Source of the DNA: Corticimicrobacter populi
GTDB lineage: Bacteria > Pseudomonadota > Gammaproteobacteria > Burkholderiales > Burkholderiaceae_B
Direction of reading: 5' to 3'
Length of the DNA stretch: 64,000 nucleotides
Assembly (NCBI RefSeq): GCF_003123725.1
Contig: NZ_QETA01000001.1
Span: 558,001 to 622,000, forward strand
Below are positions 1 to 9,561 of the stretch, one piece after another (within the stretch, counting starts at the first letter, position 1; the number at the start of each line of letters is the position of its first letter). The translations under genes and the position numbers were made by a program. The notes below the pieces were generated by a model, which was given only the letters and a program-made list of their open reading frames with translations, made no database searches and was not told the origin of the DNA.

Positions 1-1
1 T

Positions 2-1384
2 GACTACTTTCGGGATTTTTCGACTTTTGGCCTGAATGAGGCATCTACAACGAATCTCAACCAGAGAGGGCAGGTGGGCTGGGGGAGTAAGTATTGGCGA
101 TCATATGTGCTGGTACAAAAATATCAGACTCTTCAGGATGAAGATTCACGTGTCACACCACCTTTTGAAAAATTGCCTGAAATCGGACTGACCGGTACTC
201 GTTTTGACTGGAATGGGTTTGATTTGGATACGAATCTGACGGCGACACAGTTTCGAAAGTCTTGGTATGACTACAACGGTCAGCGCTTGCAGAGCGCCCG
301 TTTTGAGGGGCGGCGCCTGAGTTCATACAGCACGATTTCCTATCCTGTCGTCAGTGCTGGATGGTATGTCAAACCTAAGCTTGGCCTGCATCTGAGCCAA
401 TATCAGACAGACTATTTTGATGCTCAGGGGGGGCGGAGAGCCGAAGACCCAAGGGTGACTCGATCACGTTCCGTACCAATATTTTCTCTTGATTCCGGAA
501 TGACCTTTGAGCGTCAGGCTTCTCTGTTCGGTAAAGCTGCGACCCAAACGCTTGAACCGCGTATTTACTACCTATGGGTGCCTTATCGCAATCAGTCCGA
601 CTTGCCGTTGTATGACACATCTGTTGCAACATTCAGTTTTGCCCAGGCGTTTAGTGAAAATATTTACAGCGGTGGTTGGGATCGTATTGCCAACGCCAAC
701 CAAGTGACACTGGGATTGACATCGCGATGGCTTGATGAGGATACGGGATTCGAGCGCCTCAAGCTTGAGGGAGCTCAGCGTATCTATTTTGAAGATCAGA
801 GGGTAACGCTGCCTGGTGAAACGCCTCGCACAGGTGCACGATCAGATTATTTGATTGGTGCCAGTGCAGCATTGACCAATACGCTGACGACGCAGATGTC
901 GTTACAGTACAACCCTTACGAGAGTCAATGGGAGCGAGCGACGGCAGGTGTCAAATGGTTGCCTCAACGTGCCACTTCGATCACAACAGCCTATCGATAT
1001 CAGCGTGAACCCACTCCTGGTATTGTAGATCTGTCGCGTTCGCGTACCCCTCAAGAACAGGTCAGCACGACTTTCCAATGGCCACTCAGCAATCGCTGGT
1101 ACACGCTGGGGCGCATGGACTACTCATTGCGTGAAAATCGTTTCACGCAGGCGATTGGCGGTGTTGAGTACAAGGGTGATTGTTGCTGGGTGGGTCGCTT
1201 TGTGGTCCAGCGGTATGCTGTTTCCGCCAACGATGCCAATACGGCTTTCTTCTTCCAACTTGAACTGAGCGGGCTGGGATCGCTGGGAACGGATCCGATG
1301 AGCTTGTTGTCAAAGAGCATTACGGGCTATCAGGTGATCAATCCGCCTGCGCCGGATCGCTCGATTTTTGAAAGGTACGAATAA
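2..1384 (+). CDS. lptD: LPS-assembly protein LptD, C-terminal part (5' truncated by window edge)
   Basis: The frame is open from the first bases of the window, so this is the 3' part (about 460 codons) of a longer gene. LptD is the outer-membrane beta-barrel that inserts lipopolysaccharide into the outer leaflet together with LptE. The translation is rich in alternating aromatic and polar strands typical of a barrel. It opens with DYFRDFS and carries the adjacent Cys-Cys pair (DCCW, near base 1180) found in the C-terminal part of LptD, which forms the inter-domain disulfides. It ends one base before the surA ATG, so the two genes are probably co-transcribed; both act in outer-membrane biogenesis. 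Confidence 0.93.
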   Translation, partial: DYFRDFSTFGLNEASTTNLNQRGQVGWGSKYWRSYVLVQKYQTLQDEDSRVTPPFEKLPEIGLTGTRFDWNGFDLDTNLTATQFRKSWYDYNGQRLQSARFEGRRLSSYSTISYPVVSAGWYVKPKLGLHLSQYQTDYFDAQGGRRAEDPRVTRSRSVPIFSLDSGMTFERQASLFGKAATQTLEPRIYYLWVPYRNQSDLPLYDTSVATFSFAQAFSENIYSGGWDRIANANQVTLGLTSRWLDEDTGFERLKLEGAQRIYFEDQRVTLPGETPRTGARSDYLIGASAALTNTLTTQMSLQYNPYESQWERATAGVKWLPQRATSITTAYRYQREPTPGIVDLSRSRTPQEQVSTTFQWPLSNRWYTLGRMDYSLRENRFTQAIGGVEYKGDCCWVGRFVVQRYAVSANDANTAFFFQLELSGLGSLGTDPMSLLSKSITGYQVINPPAPDRSIFERYE

Positions 1385-2854
1385 ATGCGAAACGCGCGAC
1401 AAGCGTACATCGGGCAGCGTCGGCTGCCGCGACTGGTCATGGTGCTGGCGACGTTTGCGCTGGCACCTCAGGCTCCCCTCATGGCTGCCGAGGTGCTACA
1501 GGCACAGCCCGCAGCGACAGAGCGCCTGAGCGATGGCATTGCGGCGATTGTCGACAAGGATGTCATCACGCTGCGCGAACTGTCGCGACGCGTGGCCGAA
1601 GTGCATGCAGATCTGGCGCGTCGTGGCATACAGTTGCCGCCTGATGCCGATCTTGAGCAGCAGGTATTGCAGCGAATGATTACCGAGCGCCTGGAGCAGC
1701 ATGAGGCGGAGCGGTTGCATATCGCTGTCAATGATGCCCAGGTCGACCAGGCAATTGCCGTGATCGCACAGCGCAATGGCATGTCTCAGCAGGAACTTCA
1801 GCACAAGATCGAGGAATCGGGCCTGACGTGGGCGGCCTATCGCACCGAAATCACCGACAGCATCCGTCTTGATGCCATTCGCCAGCGTGCCGTGGATCCC
1901 ACCATCACGATTTCCAATGCCGAGATTGATGCTTTTCTCGCCGAGCAGGAATCACGGGCCAATGCCGTGGGCACTGCACGCCCGAACCTTGCGGCACCGG
2001 TGTCGGTGCACCTCGCACAGATCCTGGTGCGCGTGCCCGAAGGCGCGGCCTCCAGCGATGTGGCTGCCTTGCGCCAGCGTGCCGAGGGTGTGTTGGCACG
2101 GGCCCGTGCCGGAGAGGATTTCGCTTCCCTGGCGGCTGCGGCATCGGATGGCCCGGAGGCTTTCCAGGGCGGAGACATGGGCGAGCGTCCCTTACAGGCC
2201 TGGCCTGATCTGTTCATCAGTGCCATTCGCGGGCTGCAGCCGGGGCAGGTCACCGAGTTGGTCCAGAGTGGCAATGGCTTCCATATCATCAAGGTTGTCG
2301 CCAGTGCAGGGGGCAATCCTGACGAGGCACAGCAACAACTGCAATTCGAGCGGAGTCAGCAGGCTCTGGCGGAAGGTCCCATGCCGGTGACCCAGACCCA
2401 TGCCCGCCATATTCTGATCAAGACCTCGGCGGTGATGAGCGACGAGCAGGCGCGCACGCGTCTGGAGCAACTGCGCCAGCGGATTCTGGAAGGGAAGGAA
2501 AAATTCGAGGATCTGGCTCGCCAGCACTCCAATGACACCTCGGCACCGCAAGGCGGCGATCTGGGTTGGTTGACCCCGGGTGAAACAGTGCCGCCATTTG
2601 AGCAGGCCATGGATGCGCTGGATGCTGGCCAGGTCAGCCAGCCTGTTCAGAGTCCGTTTGGCTGGCACCTTATCAAGGTCGAGGAGCGCCGTACCCAGGA
2701 TATGGCCGAAGAGTATCAGCGCATGCAGGCACGGCAGATCCTGTTCGAGCGACGTGCCGGACCGGCATTCGAGGAGTGGCTGGGACAGTTGCGCGATCAG
2801 GCTTACATAGAGAATCGCCTGGAGAAGCGCGCCCGACTGGAACAGGAACTGTGA
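1385..2854 (+). CDS. surA: Periplasmic chaperone / peptidyl-prolyl isomerase SurA
   Basis: 489 residues. SurA escorts unfolded outer-membrane proteins through the periplasm to the BAM complex. An N-terminal signal peptide with a basic start and hydrophobic core ends near residue 35 (PLMAAE). A SurA N-terminal chaperone domain follows (about residues 45-175), then two parvulin (PpiC) domains: about 205-305, beginning [10 protein letters not shown], and about 335-440, beginning THARHILIK and containing GGDLGWL. The ATG directly follows the lptD stop. Its stop overlaps the GTG start of rsmA, so lptD-surA-rsmA is one transcription unit. Length and domain order are normal for the family. Confidence 0.95.
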   Translation: MRNARQAYIGQRRLPRLVMVLATFALAPQAPLMAAEVLQAQPAATERLSDGIAAIVDKDVITLRELSRRVAEVHADLARRGIQLPPDADLEQQVLQRMITERLEQHEAERLHIAVNDAQVDQAIAVIAQRNGMSQQELQHKIEESGLTWAAYRTEITDSIRLDAIRQRAVDPTITISNAEIDAFLAEQESRANAVGTARPNLAAPVSVHLAQILVRVPEGAASSDVAALRQRAEGVLARARAGEDFASLAAAASDGPEAFQGGDMGERPLQAWPDLFISAIRGLQPGQVTELVQSGNGFHIIKVVASAGGNPDEAQQQLQFERSQQALAEGPMPVTQTHARHILIKTSAVMSDEQARTRLEQLRQRILEGKEKFEDLARQHSNDTSAPQGGDLGWLTPGETVPPFEQAMDALDAGQVSQPVQSPFGWHLIKVEERRTQDMAEEYQRMQARQILFERRAGPAFEEWLGQLRDQAYIENRLEKRARLEQEL

Positions 2855-3672
2855 GTACGCGAGGCCACGGCGGCGGGCATCAGGCCCGCAAGCGTTTTGG
2901 GCAGCATTTCCTGGTCGATGAAGTCGTCATTGAGCAGATCGTGCGTGCCATTCGTCCCGAGCGTGCCGATCTGATGGTCGAGATCGGTCCCGGCCAGTCG
3001 GCACTGACTGCGCCACTGTTGCAGCAGCTTGATTGCCTGCATGCTGTGGAGATTGATCGGGATCTGGCCGGACGTCTGCGCCAGCAGCATGGCGAGCGGC
3101 TGAAGCTGACCAATGCAGATGCGCTGCAAGTCGATTTCAGGGAGTTCGGTGCACCGCTGCGGATCGTCGGCAATTTGCCCTACAACATCTCGACGCCATT
3201 GCTGTTTCATCTGATCCAGGCGGCCGATGTTGTCAAGGATCAGCATTTCATGCTGCAGAAAGAGGTCGTGGATCGTATGGTCGCGGCACCGGGTTCGTCA
3301 GATTATGGGCGGCTGTCCGTCATGCTGCAATTGCGCTATCGCATGGACAGCCTGTTCGATGTGCCGCCTGATGCGTTCGACCCACCGCCTCGTGTCATGT
3401 CAGCCGTGGTCAGGATGCGTCCGCTTCCGGAAAGCCGACCGAAGCCGGCCAGCATGGCGGTGTTCGAACAGGTCGTGACCCGTGCCTTTTCGCAGCGTCG
3501 CAAGATGTTGCGTCGTGTACTGGGAGCATGGGCGGCTGCCGTGCCCTGGGAGTCGCTTGGGATTGAAGGGACGGCGCGTGCCGAAACGCTGTCGGTGGCG
3601 CAGTTCATCGGTCTTGCGGATGCCTTGAAGGATATTGTCGAATCAGGAGGCGGAGATGTGTCCGCAACGTGA
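2851..3672 (+). CDS. rsmA: 16S rRNA (adenine1518-N6/adenine1519-N6)-dimethyltransferase
   Basis: 273 residues from the GTG at 2851, which overlaps the surA stop as GTGA. RsmA (KsgA) dimethylates two adjacent adenines in the 3'-terminal helix of 16S rRNA using S-adenosylmethionine. Visible motifs are the N-terminal RKRFGQHFL, the SAM-binding [10 protein letters not shown] and the catalytic NLPYNIS. The GTG start is preferred to the upstream in-frame GTG at 2776 because translation from there would run far into surA and homologues begin shortly before RFGQHFL. Its 3' end overlaps the start of the DAHP synthase by 17 bases. Confidence 0.95.
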   Translation: MSTRGHGGGHQARKRFGQHFLVDEVVIEQIVRAIRPERADLMVEIGPGQSALTAPLLQQLDCLHAVEIDRDLAGRLRQQHGERLKLTNADALQVDFREFGAPLRIVGNLPYNISTPLLFHLIQAADVVKDQHFMLQKEVVDRMVAAPGSSDYGRLSVMLQLRYRMDSLFDVPPDAFDPPPRVMSAVVRMRPLPESRPKPASMAVFEQVVTRAFSQRRKMLRRVLGAWAAAVPWESLGIEGTARAETLSVAQFIGLADALKDIVESGGGDVSAT

Positions 3673-4771
3673 AAATACTGTCAGTGATATCGAGGGTGTG
3701 AACCCCGCCATCCAGGATGCTACCCGCATCGACGATGTGCGCATCAGTGCTGTGAGGCCGTTGATTTCGCCAGCCTTGCTGCTTGATGAGTTGCCCGTGA
3801 GTCCGACGGCGCACAGTCTTGTCGAGCGCAGCCGGTCGGCGATTGCAGATATTCTGCATGGACGCGACGACAGGTTGCTGGTCGTGGTGGGGCCTTGTTC
3901 CATCCACGATCATGGGCAGGCCATCGAATATGCCCGCAAGCTGCAGGGCATTGCACGGTCCCTGGAAAAGGAACTGTTGATTGTCATGCGGGTGTATTTC
4001 GAGAAGCCGCGTACCACTGTTGGCTGGAAAGGCTACATCAACGACCCGTTGCTCGATGGCAGTTTCCGCATCAATCTGGGTTTGCGCAAGGCGCGCGAGT
4101 TGATGCTCGAGATTTCCGACATGGGCCTGCCCATTGCCACGGAATTTCTCGATCTGCTCAGTCCGCAGTATCTCTCTGATCTCGTGACCTGGGGGGCGAT
4201 TGGTGCACGGACCACCGAAAGCCAGAGTCACAGGCAACTGTCTTCGGGCCTGAGTTGCCCCCTGGGGTTCAAGAATGGTACCGATGGTGGCGTTCAGGTT
4301 GCGGTGGATGCCATCGTGGCGGCCAGTTCCTCGCATGCCTTCATGGGCATGACTAAGCTGGGGACGGCGGCGATCTTTGAAACGCGCGGCAATCCGGATA
4401 CGCATGTCATCCTGCGTGGTGGCAAGCATGGTCCGAATTACGATGCGGCGAGTGTAGAGGCCTGCTGTCAGGCGCTGCGCAAGGCAGGCCTGCGCGAACA
4501 GGTCATGATCGATTGTTCGCACGCCAATTCAAGCAAGGATTATGCCCGGCAGGTGCCGGTTGGTCAGGATGTCGCAGGGCAGATCGCAGCAGGTGAACAG
4601 CGTATTACCGGCGTCATGATTGAAAGCCACCTGGAAGCCGGACGACAGGACCTCAAAGAGGGCGTGCCGCTGGCCTATGGCGTATCGATTACCGACGGCT
4701 GCCTGGGATGGTCACAGACCGAACCTTTGCTTGAAACATTGGCAGATGCGGTGCGTCAGCGGCGCTTGTAA
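3656..4771 (+). CDS. aroG: 3-deoxy-7-phosphoheptulonate (DAHP) synthase, class I
   Basis: 371 residues. It catalyses the first step of the shikimate pathway, condensing phosphoenolpyruvate with erythrose 4-phosphate. Characteristic motifs are [37 protein letters not shown], the metal/PEP segment RGGKHGPNY and DCSHANS. The start is the ATG at 3656, placed five bases after a strong AGGAGG (3645-3650); a TTG at 3635 in the same frame is less likely. The gene overlaps the 3' end of rsmA and, at its own end, the convergent folA by 16 bases. Which of AroF/AroG/AroH it corresponds to in feedback sensitivity cannot be read from the sequence. Confidence 0.94.
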   Translation: MCPQRENTVSDIEGVNPAIQDATRIDDVRISAVRPLISPALLLDELPVSPTAHSLVERSRSAIADILHGRDDRLLVVVGPCSIHDHGQAIEYARKLQGIARSLEKELLIVMRVYFEKPRTTVGWKGYINDPLLDGSFRINLGLRKARELMLEISDMGLPIATEFLDLLSPQYLSDLVTWGAIGARTTESQSHRQLSSGLSCPLGFKNGTDGGVQVAVDAIVAASSSHAFMGMTKLGTAAIFETRGNPDTHVILRGGKHGPNYDAASVEACCQALRKAGLREQVMIDCSHANSSKDYARQVPVGQDVAGQIAAGEQRITGVMIESHLEAGRQDLKEGVPLAYGVSITDGCLGWSQTEPLLETLADAVRQRRL

Positions 4772-5244
4772 GTGACGAAATCGTAGGCGTAGCCGTTTTC
4801 GGGCGGCTGCGGCCGGCGTTCCACTTCTGCCCAGCGGGCAGGAGGCAGTACCGGAAAGTAAGCATCACCGTCGACATCCTGGTTGATTTCCGTTGTGCAG
4901 ACGGTATCGGCCAGGTCCAGGGCCAGCGCATAGACCTGAGCACCTCCAATGACAAAAACCCGGTCGGCGGGCATTGCCAGTGCCAGTGCATCCGGCAGTG
5001 TCGATGCTACCCTTGCACCTTCCGCAGAATATGCCGGATCGCGGCTGATAACGATGTTGAGGCGTCCCGGCAGAGGGCGTCCGAGTGATTCCCAGGTTTT
5101 GCGGCCCATGATAATGGGATGTCCCAGAGTGGTCTGCTTGAAGTGTGCCAGATCGCCCGGCAGTCGCCAGGGCAGGGTGTTGTCCTTGCCGATGGTGCGA
5201 TTGAGGGCATGTGCGACGATCAGGCTGATGGCAGGTTGGGTCAT
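4756..5244 (-). CDS. folA: Dihydrofolate reductase
   Basis: 162 residues. It reduces dihydrofolate to tetrahydrofolate with NADPH and regenerates the cofactor consumed by thymidylate synthase, encoded just upstream on the same strand. Motifs typical of chromosomal DHFR are present: SLIVAHALNRTIGKDNTLPW (M20-loop region), GRKTWES and IGGAQVYA. The start at 5244 (MTQPAIS) is chosen because the upstream in-frame extension to 5334 lies inside thyA and has no similarity to the family. The last 16 bases overlap the convergent aroG. Confidence 0.95.
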   Translation of the reverse strand: MTQPAISLIVAHALNRTIGKDNTLPWRLPGDLAHFKQTTLGHPIIMGRKTWESLGRPLPGRLNIVISRDPAYSAEGARVASTLPDALALAMPADRVFVIGGAQVYALALDLADTVCTTEINQDVDGDAYFPVLPPARWAEVERRPQPPENGYAYDFVTYKRR

Positions 5245-5263
5245 GTAAGTAGCGCTATGTGCT

Positions 5264-6058
5264 TTAGACGGCGACAGGGGCCTTGATGTGGGGGTGGCAC
5301 TGGTAGCCCTCGATCTCGAAATCCTCGTAGGCATATTCGAAAAGAGAATCGGGACGACGCTTGATGTTCAGGCGCGGATAGGGGTAGGGCGTGCGAGACA
5401 GTTGCAGTTCGACCTGCTCGAAGTGATTGCTGTAGAGATGGCAGTCGCCGCCCGTCCAGATAAAGTCACCGACATCCAGATCGCATTGCTGTGCCACCAT
5501 GTGTGTCAGCAAGGCATAGCTGGCGATGTTAAACGGCACGCCCAGGAAAATATCGGCACTGCGCTGGTAGAGCTGGCAGGACAGTTTGCCGTCGGCCACG
5601 TAGAACTGAAACATGGCATGACAAGGCGGCAGGGCCATCTGGTCAATCAGTCCGACATTCCAGGCCGAAACGATCATGCGGCGTGAGTCGGGTGTTTCCC
5701 GGATCTGTCGCAGTACCTGGCTGATTTGGTCGATATGACGACCATCCGGTGCCGGCCAGCTGCGCCACTGAACCCCGTAGACGGGGCCGAGATTGCCTGC
5801 CGCATCGGCCCACTCGTCCCATATGCTGACGCCACGTTCCTGCAGCCAACGTACATTCGCGTCGCCCCGCAGGAACCAGAGCAATTCTGTGAAGATGCTG
5901 CGGGTGTGCAGCTTCTTGGTGGTGACAAGAGGAAAGCCTTCCGACAGGTTGAAGCGCATCTGATATCCGAACACGGAGCGCGTGCCGGTACCGGTGCGGT
6001 CTGTCTTGGTCGTGCCATGCTCATAGACATGGCGCATGAAATCTTCGTATTGACGCAT
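5264..6058 (-). CDS. thyA: Thymidylate synthase
   Basis: 264 residues, the usual length for ThyA. It methylates dUMP to dTMP using methylene-tetrahydrofolate. The protein begins [16 protein letters not shown] and carries the catalytic cysteine in [12 protein letters not shown], the arginine segment [13 protein letters not shown] and the dUMP-binding HLYSNHFEQ. It lies 19 bases upstream of folA on the minus strand, the common thyA-folA pairing. The OsmC-like gene starts 23 bases further upstream, so a three-gene transcription unit is likely. Confidence 0.96.
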   Translation of the reverse strand: MRQYEDFMRHVYEHGTTKTDRTGTGTRSVFGYQMRFNLSEGFPLVTTKKLHTRSIFTELLWFLRGDANVRWLQERGVSIWDEWADAAGNLGPVYGVQWRSWPAPDGRHIDQISQVLRQIRETPDSRRMIVSAWNVGLIDQMALPPCHAMFQFYVADGKLSCQLYQRSADIFLGVPFNIASYALLTHMVAQQCDLDVGDFIWTGGDCHLYSNHFEQVELQLSRTPYPYPRLNIKRRPDSLFEYAYEDFEIEGYQCHPHIKAPVAV

Positions 6059-6081
6059 GGGCGAGGGTTCCTGCCGGGGGA

Positions 6082-6519
6082 TCAGTCTGCTGTGTCGCTG
6101 GTATCGATGAGTGTCACGCTCCAGTCCAGCGTTGCGGTCTTGCCGAGCATGGCCGAGGCGGAGCAGTATTTCTCGTGCGAAAGCTGTACGGCACGCTCGA
6201 CTGCCGCCAGCGGCAGCTTGCGGCCCGAGACGGTAAATGCAAAGCGGATGCGGGTGAAAACCTTGGGATCGGTGTCGGCCCGCTCGGCCTGTAGTTCGAC
6301 ACGGCAGCCTTCAACCTTGTGGCGACCACGTTTGAGAATCAGGACTACATCGTATGCTGCGCAGCCGCCGGCACCGGCCAGCAGCATTTCCATCGGGCGG
6401 GGGGCCAGGTTGTTGCCGCCGCCCTCTGGCGCGCCATCCATTGCCGTGACATGACCACTGCCGGTACTGGCGACGAACAGCATGCCGGATGGCCCGGCCC
6501 ATTCAACTTTGCATTCCAT
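6082..6519 (-). CDS. OsmC/Ohr family protein (YhfA-like)
   Basis: 145 residues from the ATG at 6519, preceded by an AAGGAA ribosome site. The protein has the OsmC fold signature: an N-terminal MECKVEW strand, then [18 protein letters not shown], where the cysteine would be one of the two redox cysteines, and later [11 protein letters not shown] with the second. OsmC and Ohr proteins reduce organic hydroperoxides; this short YhfA-like branch has no firmly assigned substrate. It precedes thyA and folA on the same strand. The in-frame upstream extension to 6588 is unlikely to be translated. Confidence 0.85.
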   Translation of the reverse strand: MECKVEWAGPSGMLFVASTGSGHVTAMDGAPEGGGNNLAPRPMEMLLAGAGGCAAYDVVLILKRGRHKVEGCRVELQAERADTDPKVFTRIRFAFTVSGRKLPLAAVERAVQLSHEKYCSASAMLGKTATLDWSVTLIDTSDTAD

Positions 6520-6715
6520 GTGTGTATTCCTTGGGCTGTGCGTACGTACCTGCGCGAACGTACCGTATGATCCGTAATCATAAAGCATGGGCCAGGGCTT
6601 GGCACCCGGAGCCAGATACCGACAGACAGTGATCCGTAGGGGCTGGCGTGATGGCTGGCATCTTGTGGCTTGGGGTTAACCCTTCAGCTCTTGTGTGTGG
6701 GCTGGAACATCAATA

Positions 6716-6735
6716 TGTGCATATTGCGCTGCACA
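6716..6735. promoter_or_regulatory. Inverted repeat TGTGCA-N8-TGCACA, candidate operator
   Basis: The arms TGTGCA (6716-6721) and TGCACA (6730-6735) are perfectly complementary. The right arm overlaps TGCGCTGCA (6725-6733), a TGC-N3-GCA dyad. The 15 bases starting at 6725 recur exactly in the phasin promoter at 27017-27031. The repeat lies about 60 bases upstream of the small-RNA -35 element. Its role as a binding site is inference. Confidence 0.4.
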
Positions 6736-6778
6736 AAAACAACAGAACAGCAGATCTGCTGTGGTTCTTCCAAAAATC

Positions 6779-6808
6779 TTGCGTTGCACCATTTTCCTTG
6801 TATATAAT
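6779..6808 (+). promoter_or_regulatory. Sigma-70-like promoter of the small-RNA candidate
   Basis: A perfect consensus TATAAT (6803-6808) lies 18 bases after TTGCGT (6779-6784). Predicted transcription start is about 6814-6816. No ribosome-site-plus-start pair follows before the terminator at 6921, which argues for a non-coding transcript. Confidence 0.7.
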
Positions 6809-6814
6809 TGAGTC

Positions 6815-6952
6815 ATCGGATGTCGAAGCAGGTTGGTGCGGTGAGCACACCCCAATCTGCAAGGGTTAACCCCCGGCATGCCAAGGTTGTCTCCTCCACC
6901 CTCCTCCTTTGGTGGATTTACCCCGAAACCGTTTGGTTTCGGGGTTTTTTTT
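6815..6952 (+). ncRNA. Candidate trans-acting small RNA with anti-Shine-Dalgarno loop
   Basis: This is a predicted transcript of about 138 nucleotides between a consensus promoter and a strong intrinsic terminator. Three structured elements are visible: an imperfect hairpin at 6833-6855 (core GTGC-GGTGA-GCAC), a hairpin TCCACC (6895-6900) / GGTGGA (6911-6916) whose ten-base loop is CTCCTCCTTT, and the terminator. The loop, and the adjacent single-stranded GTCTCCTCC (6889-6897), are complementary to AGGAG-type ribosome-binding sites. This is how several Hfq-dependent or C-rich-loop small RNAs repress translation. I do not recognise a named family. Existence as a transcript is inferred, not shown. 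Confidence 0.6.
6921..6952 (+). terminator. Intrinsic terminator of the small-RNA candidate
   Basis: A perfect 10-bp stem CCCCGAAACC / GGTTTCGGGG with the four-base loop GTTT is followed by eight consecutive T residues (6945-6952). It is the strongest-looking terminator in the window. There is no upstream protein gene on this strand for it to serve. Confidence 0.92.
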
Positions 6953-7094
6953 GGCTTTGTTGCAATTGCCCACGCGCGTCATATACCAAAGTTACAATTT
7001 GGGCAGATAATAGAGAGCTAGCAAAAACAGCATGCCACTCTATATATGTATGGCATGCAGCCCCGGCATGGGGATTCCGGCAAGTGAGGCGAGA

Positions 7095-8198
7095 GTGACC
7101 TGGTTGACGATCTGTGTAGTGGCGTTCATGGTAGGTGGCCTGATCGTGGCATCCGAGCGGTGGCATGGCGCACTGACGGGCGACAGCGACATGAACAAGC
7201 CGCAGGCTTTTCACAGCCGGGCGACCCCTCGCGTGGGCGGCCTGGCCGTACTGGCTGGCACGATGGCCGGGTTGCTGGTACTGGGGCCCAGCAACATGAC
7301 GCTGGCTTGGCTCTGGCCGGCATTGTTTCTGGCTGCGCTGCCCGTATTCGTTGCCGGCCTGCTGGAAGATATCACCAAGGACATCGGTGCCGGCAAGCGT
7401 TTACTGGCTGCCTTTGCCTCGGCAGCGATTGCATGGTGGCTGCTGGGCGGGGTCAGTCGGGTGGGATTCGAATGGATAGACTGGTTGCTGGCATTCTGGC
7501 CGGTATCGTTGTTGTTTACCGTCATTGCCGTGGGAGGGTGCACCCATGCGCTCAATATCGTCGATGGCATGAATGGGCTGGCTGGCATGGTGGCTACGTT
7601 GATGGCTGCTTCGATCAGCCTGGTGGCCTGGCAGGTCGGTGATACGCCTATTTTCCTGATTTCCGCTTCCCTGGCGTCAGCCACGCTGGGCTTCCTGGTC
7701 TGGAATTTTCCTTTCGGCCGTGTATTCCTCGGGGATGGTGGTGCCTATTTCATCGGTTTCATGCTGGCCGAACTGGCTGTGCTGCTGGTGGTGCGCAACC
7801 CTTCCGTTTCGCCATTCTATGCATTGGCTGTGCTGTTCTATCCGGTATTCGAGACGCTCTTCTCGATCTGGCGCCGCAAGTTCAAGCGTGGTGTGCCGGT
7901 CGATCAGCCGGATGCCCTGCATCTGCACCAATTGGTGTTTCGCCGGCTGGTCCGCGTGACGTTCAGCCGTCGGCAGCGTCATGCCATTCCGGCACTCTGT
8001 AATGCGCTGGCGTCTCCCTATCTCTGGGGGCTGGCGCTGATTGGTCTGGTGCCGGCCACCATCTGGTGGGACAACGCCTGGGCGCTGTGCGCCAGCATCC
8101 TGGTCTTTTCCATCAGCTACGTCTGGTTGTATGCACGTCTTGTGTCGTGGCGTCGCCCGGACTGGCTACTTCTGCCTCGCAACTGGCGCGCCGACTGA
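7095..8198 (+). CDS. Undecaprenyl-phosphate sugar-1-phosphate transferase, WecA/WbpL-like (GT4/MraY superfamily)
   Basis: About 367 residues from the GTG at 7095, which has AGTGAGG five bases upstream; in-frame ATGs at 7032 and 7068 are alternatives. The protein is an integral membrane enzyme with about ten helices. It carries the family's conserved cytoplasmic motifs: PRVGGLAVLAG, LNIVDGMNGLAGM (the aspartate-rich DGxNGLA motif), FGRVFLGDGGAYF and the histidine motif HLHQLVFRR. Such enzymes start surface glycan assembly by moving a HexNAc-1-phosphate onto undecaprenyl phosphate at the inner membrane. It opens the polysaccharide locus, consistent with that initiating role. The exact sugar cannot be told from sequence. 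Confidence 0.88.
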   Translation: MTWLTICVVAFMVGGLIVASERWHGALTGDSDMNKPQAFHSRATPRVGGLAVLAGTMAGLLVLGPSNMTLAWLWPALFLAALPVFVAGLLEDITKDIGAGKRLLAAFASAAIAWWLLGGVSRVGFEWIDWLLAFWPVSLLFTVIAVGGCTHALNIVDGMNGLAGMVATLMAASISLVAWQVGDTPIFLISASLASATLGFLVWNFPFGRVFLGDGGAYFIGFMLAELAVLLVVRNPSVSPFYALAVLFYPVFETLFSIWRRKFKRGVPVDQPDALHLHQLVFRRLVRVTFSRRQRHAIPALCNALASPYLWGLALIGLVPATIWWDNAWALCASILVFSISYVWLYARLVSWRRPDWLLLPRNWRAD

Positions 8199-8270
8199 GG
8201 CTTTGCCGCTGCGGGCTTGTTCTGATTGTCGATTACCCTATGGCGCATGGCGCCGCAACAGGAGAAAATC

Positions 8271-9545
8271 TTGCATATCAATGATGTCAAACTGGCTATT
8301 ATCGGATTGGGTTATGTCGGGCTGCCGCTTGCCGTCGAATTCGGTCGCAAGCGTTCGGTCGTCGGTTTCGATATCAACAAGGCGCGCATTGCCGAACTGA
8401 AGTCGGGGCGTGACCATACCCTCGAAGTTTCGAGCGAAGAACTGGCTGAAGCTGGTCAATTGTCGTTCAGCCACGAAGTCAGCGATCTGGCCCAGTGCAA
8501 TGTCTTCATCGTCACCGTGCCGACGCCGATCGACGAATACAAGCAGCCTGACCTGACGCCACTGGTCAAGGCCAGCGAAACCATAGGCGGTATTCTGAAG
8601 AAGGGCGATATCGTTATCTACGAATCCACGGTCTATCCGGGAGCGACCGAAGAACGCTGCGTGCCGGTGCTGGAGCAGGTCTCCGGCCTGACCTTCAATC
8701 AGGATTTCTACGCGGGCTACAGCCCTGAACGCATCAACCCGGGTGACAAGACGCACCGGGTTTCCACCATTCTCAAGGTGACCTCGGGCTCGACCCCCGA
8801 AGTAGCAGACTTGGTTGATGCACTGTATGCCAGCATTATCACAGCCGGGACGCACAAGGCGTCCAGCATCCGGGTGGCCGAGGCCGCCAAGGTGATCGAG
8901 AACACCCAGCGCGACGTCAATATCGCCCTGATCAACGAACTGGCGCTGATCTTCAACAAGATGGGCATCGACACCGAGGCCGTTCTCAAGGCTGCGGGTA
9001 CCAAATGGAATTTCCTGCCGTTCCGTCCCGGGCTGGTCGGTGGGCACTGCATCGGCGTCGATCCTTATTACCTCACGCACAAGGCACAGGCCATCGGCTA
9101 CCATCCTGAAATCATTCTGGCGGGCCGTCGCCTGAACGATTCAATGGGCCAATATGTCGCGTCGCAACTGGTCAAGGCCATGCTGGGCAAGCGCATCCAG
9201 GTCGATGGCGCGCGCGTGTTGATCATGGGGTTGACCTTCAAGGAAAACTGCCCCGATCTGCGCAATACCAAGATTGTCGACATCCTGCACGAACTGCGCG
9301 AATACAACGTGGAAATCGATGTCTATGATCCCTGGGTCGATCCCGAGGAGGCTGTGCATGAGTACGGTATCCGTCCGATCTCCGAGCTGCCGCAAGGTGC
9401 CTACGATGGGGTCATTCTGGCGGTCGCGCACCACCAGTTCGCGGATATGGGCGCACCGGCCATCCGGGCACTGGGCAAGAAGGCGCATGTACTGTACGAC
9501 CTCAAGTATCTGCTGACGACTGACCAGTCGGATCTGCGTCTTTGA
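8271..9545 (+). CDS. tviB: UDP-N-acetylhexosamine 6-dehydrogenase, TviB/WbpO-like
   Basis: 424 residues starting at a TTG (8271) seven bases after AGGAG; the frame is open further upstream but homologues start just before the Rossmann motif. It is an NAD-dependent nucleotide-sugar dehydrogenase that oxidises C6 of UDP-GlcNAc or UDP-GalNAc to the uronic acid. Features are the N-terminal [12 protein letters not shown] Rossmann fold, [32 protein letters not shown] and [13 protein letters not shown], where the cysteine is the catalytic thiol. The next gene is a TviC-like epimerase, the same pair that makes UDP-GalNAcA for Salmonella Vi antigen and Pseudomonas B-band O antigen (WbpO/WbpP). Confidence 0.92.
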   Translation: MHINDVKLAIIGLGYVGLPLAVEFGRKRSVVGFDINKARIAELKSGRDHTLEVSSEELAEAGQLSFSHEVSDLAQCNVFIVTVPTPIDEYKQPDLTPLVKASETIGGILKKGDIVIYESTVYPGATEERCVPVLEQVSGLTFNQDFYAGYSPERINPGDKTHRVSTILKVTSGSTPEVADLVDALYASIITAGTHKASSIRVAEAAKVIENTQRDVNIALINELALIFNKMGIDTEAVLKAAGTKWNFLPFRPGLVGGHCIGVDPYYLTHKAQAIGYHPEIILAGRRLNDSMGQYVASQLVKAMLGKRIQVDGARVLIMGLTFKENCPDLRNTKIVDILHELREYNVEIDVYDPWVDPEEAVHEYGIRPISELPQGAYDGVILAVAHHQFADMGAPAIRALGKKAHVLYDLKYLLTTDQSDLRL

Positions 9546-9561
9546 TTTGCTACGGAGACTC

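Larger units (their letters stand above)
6520..7094. other. Gene-free region holding a promoter, small-RNA candidate and terminator
   Basis: This 575-base stretch between the minus-strand OsmC-like gene and the plus-strand polysaccharide locus has no convincing protein gene; the short open frames crossing it have no ribosome site or family signature. It is noticeably more AT-rich than its surroundings. It contains an inverted repeat (6716-6735), a strong sigma-70-like promoter (6779-6808) and a textbook intrinsic terminator (6921-6952), listed separately. From 6953 to 7094 I see only leader sequence for the next gene, including the direct repeat GGCATG near 7030-7080. Confidence 0.6.

Noticed and set aside
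6648-6869. Short plus-strand frame of 73 codons in the gap before the polysaccharide locus
   Set aside because: It crosses the promoter of the small-RNA candidate, has no ribosome site and no family similarity.
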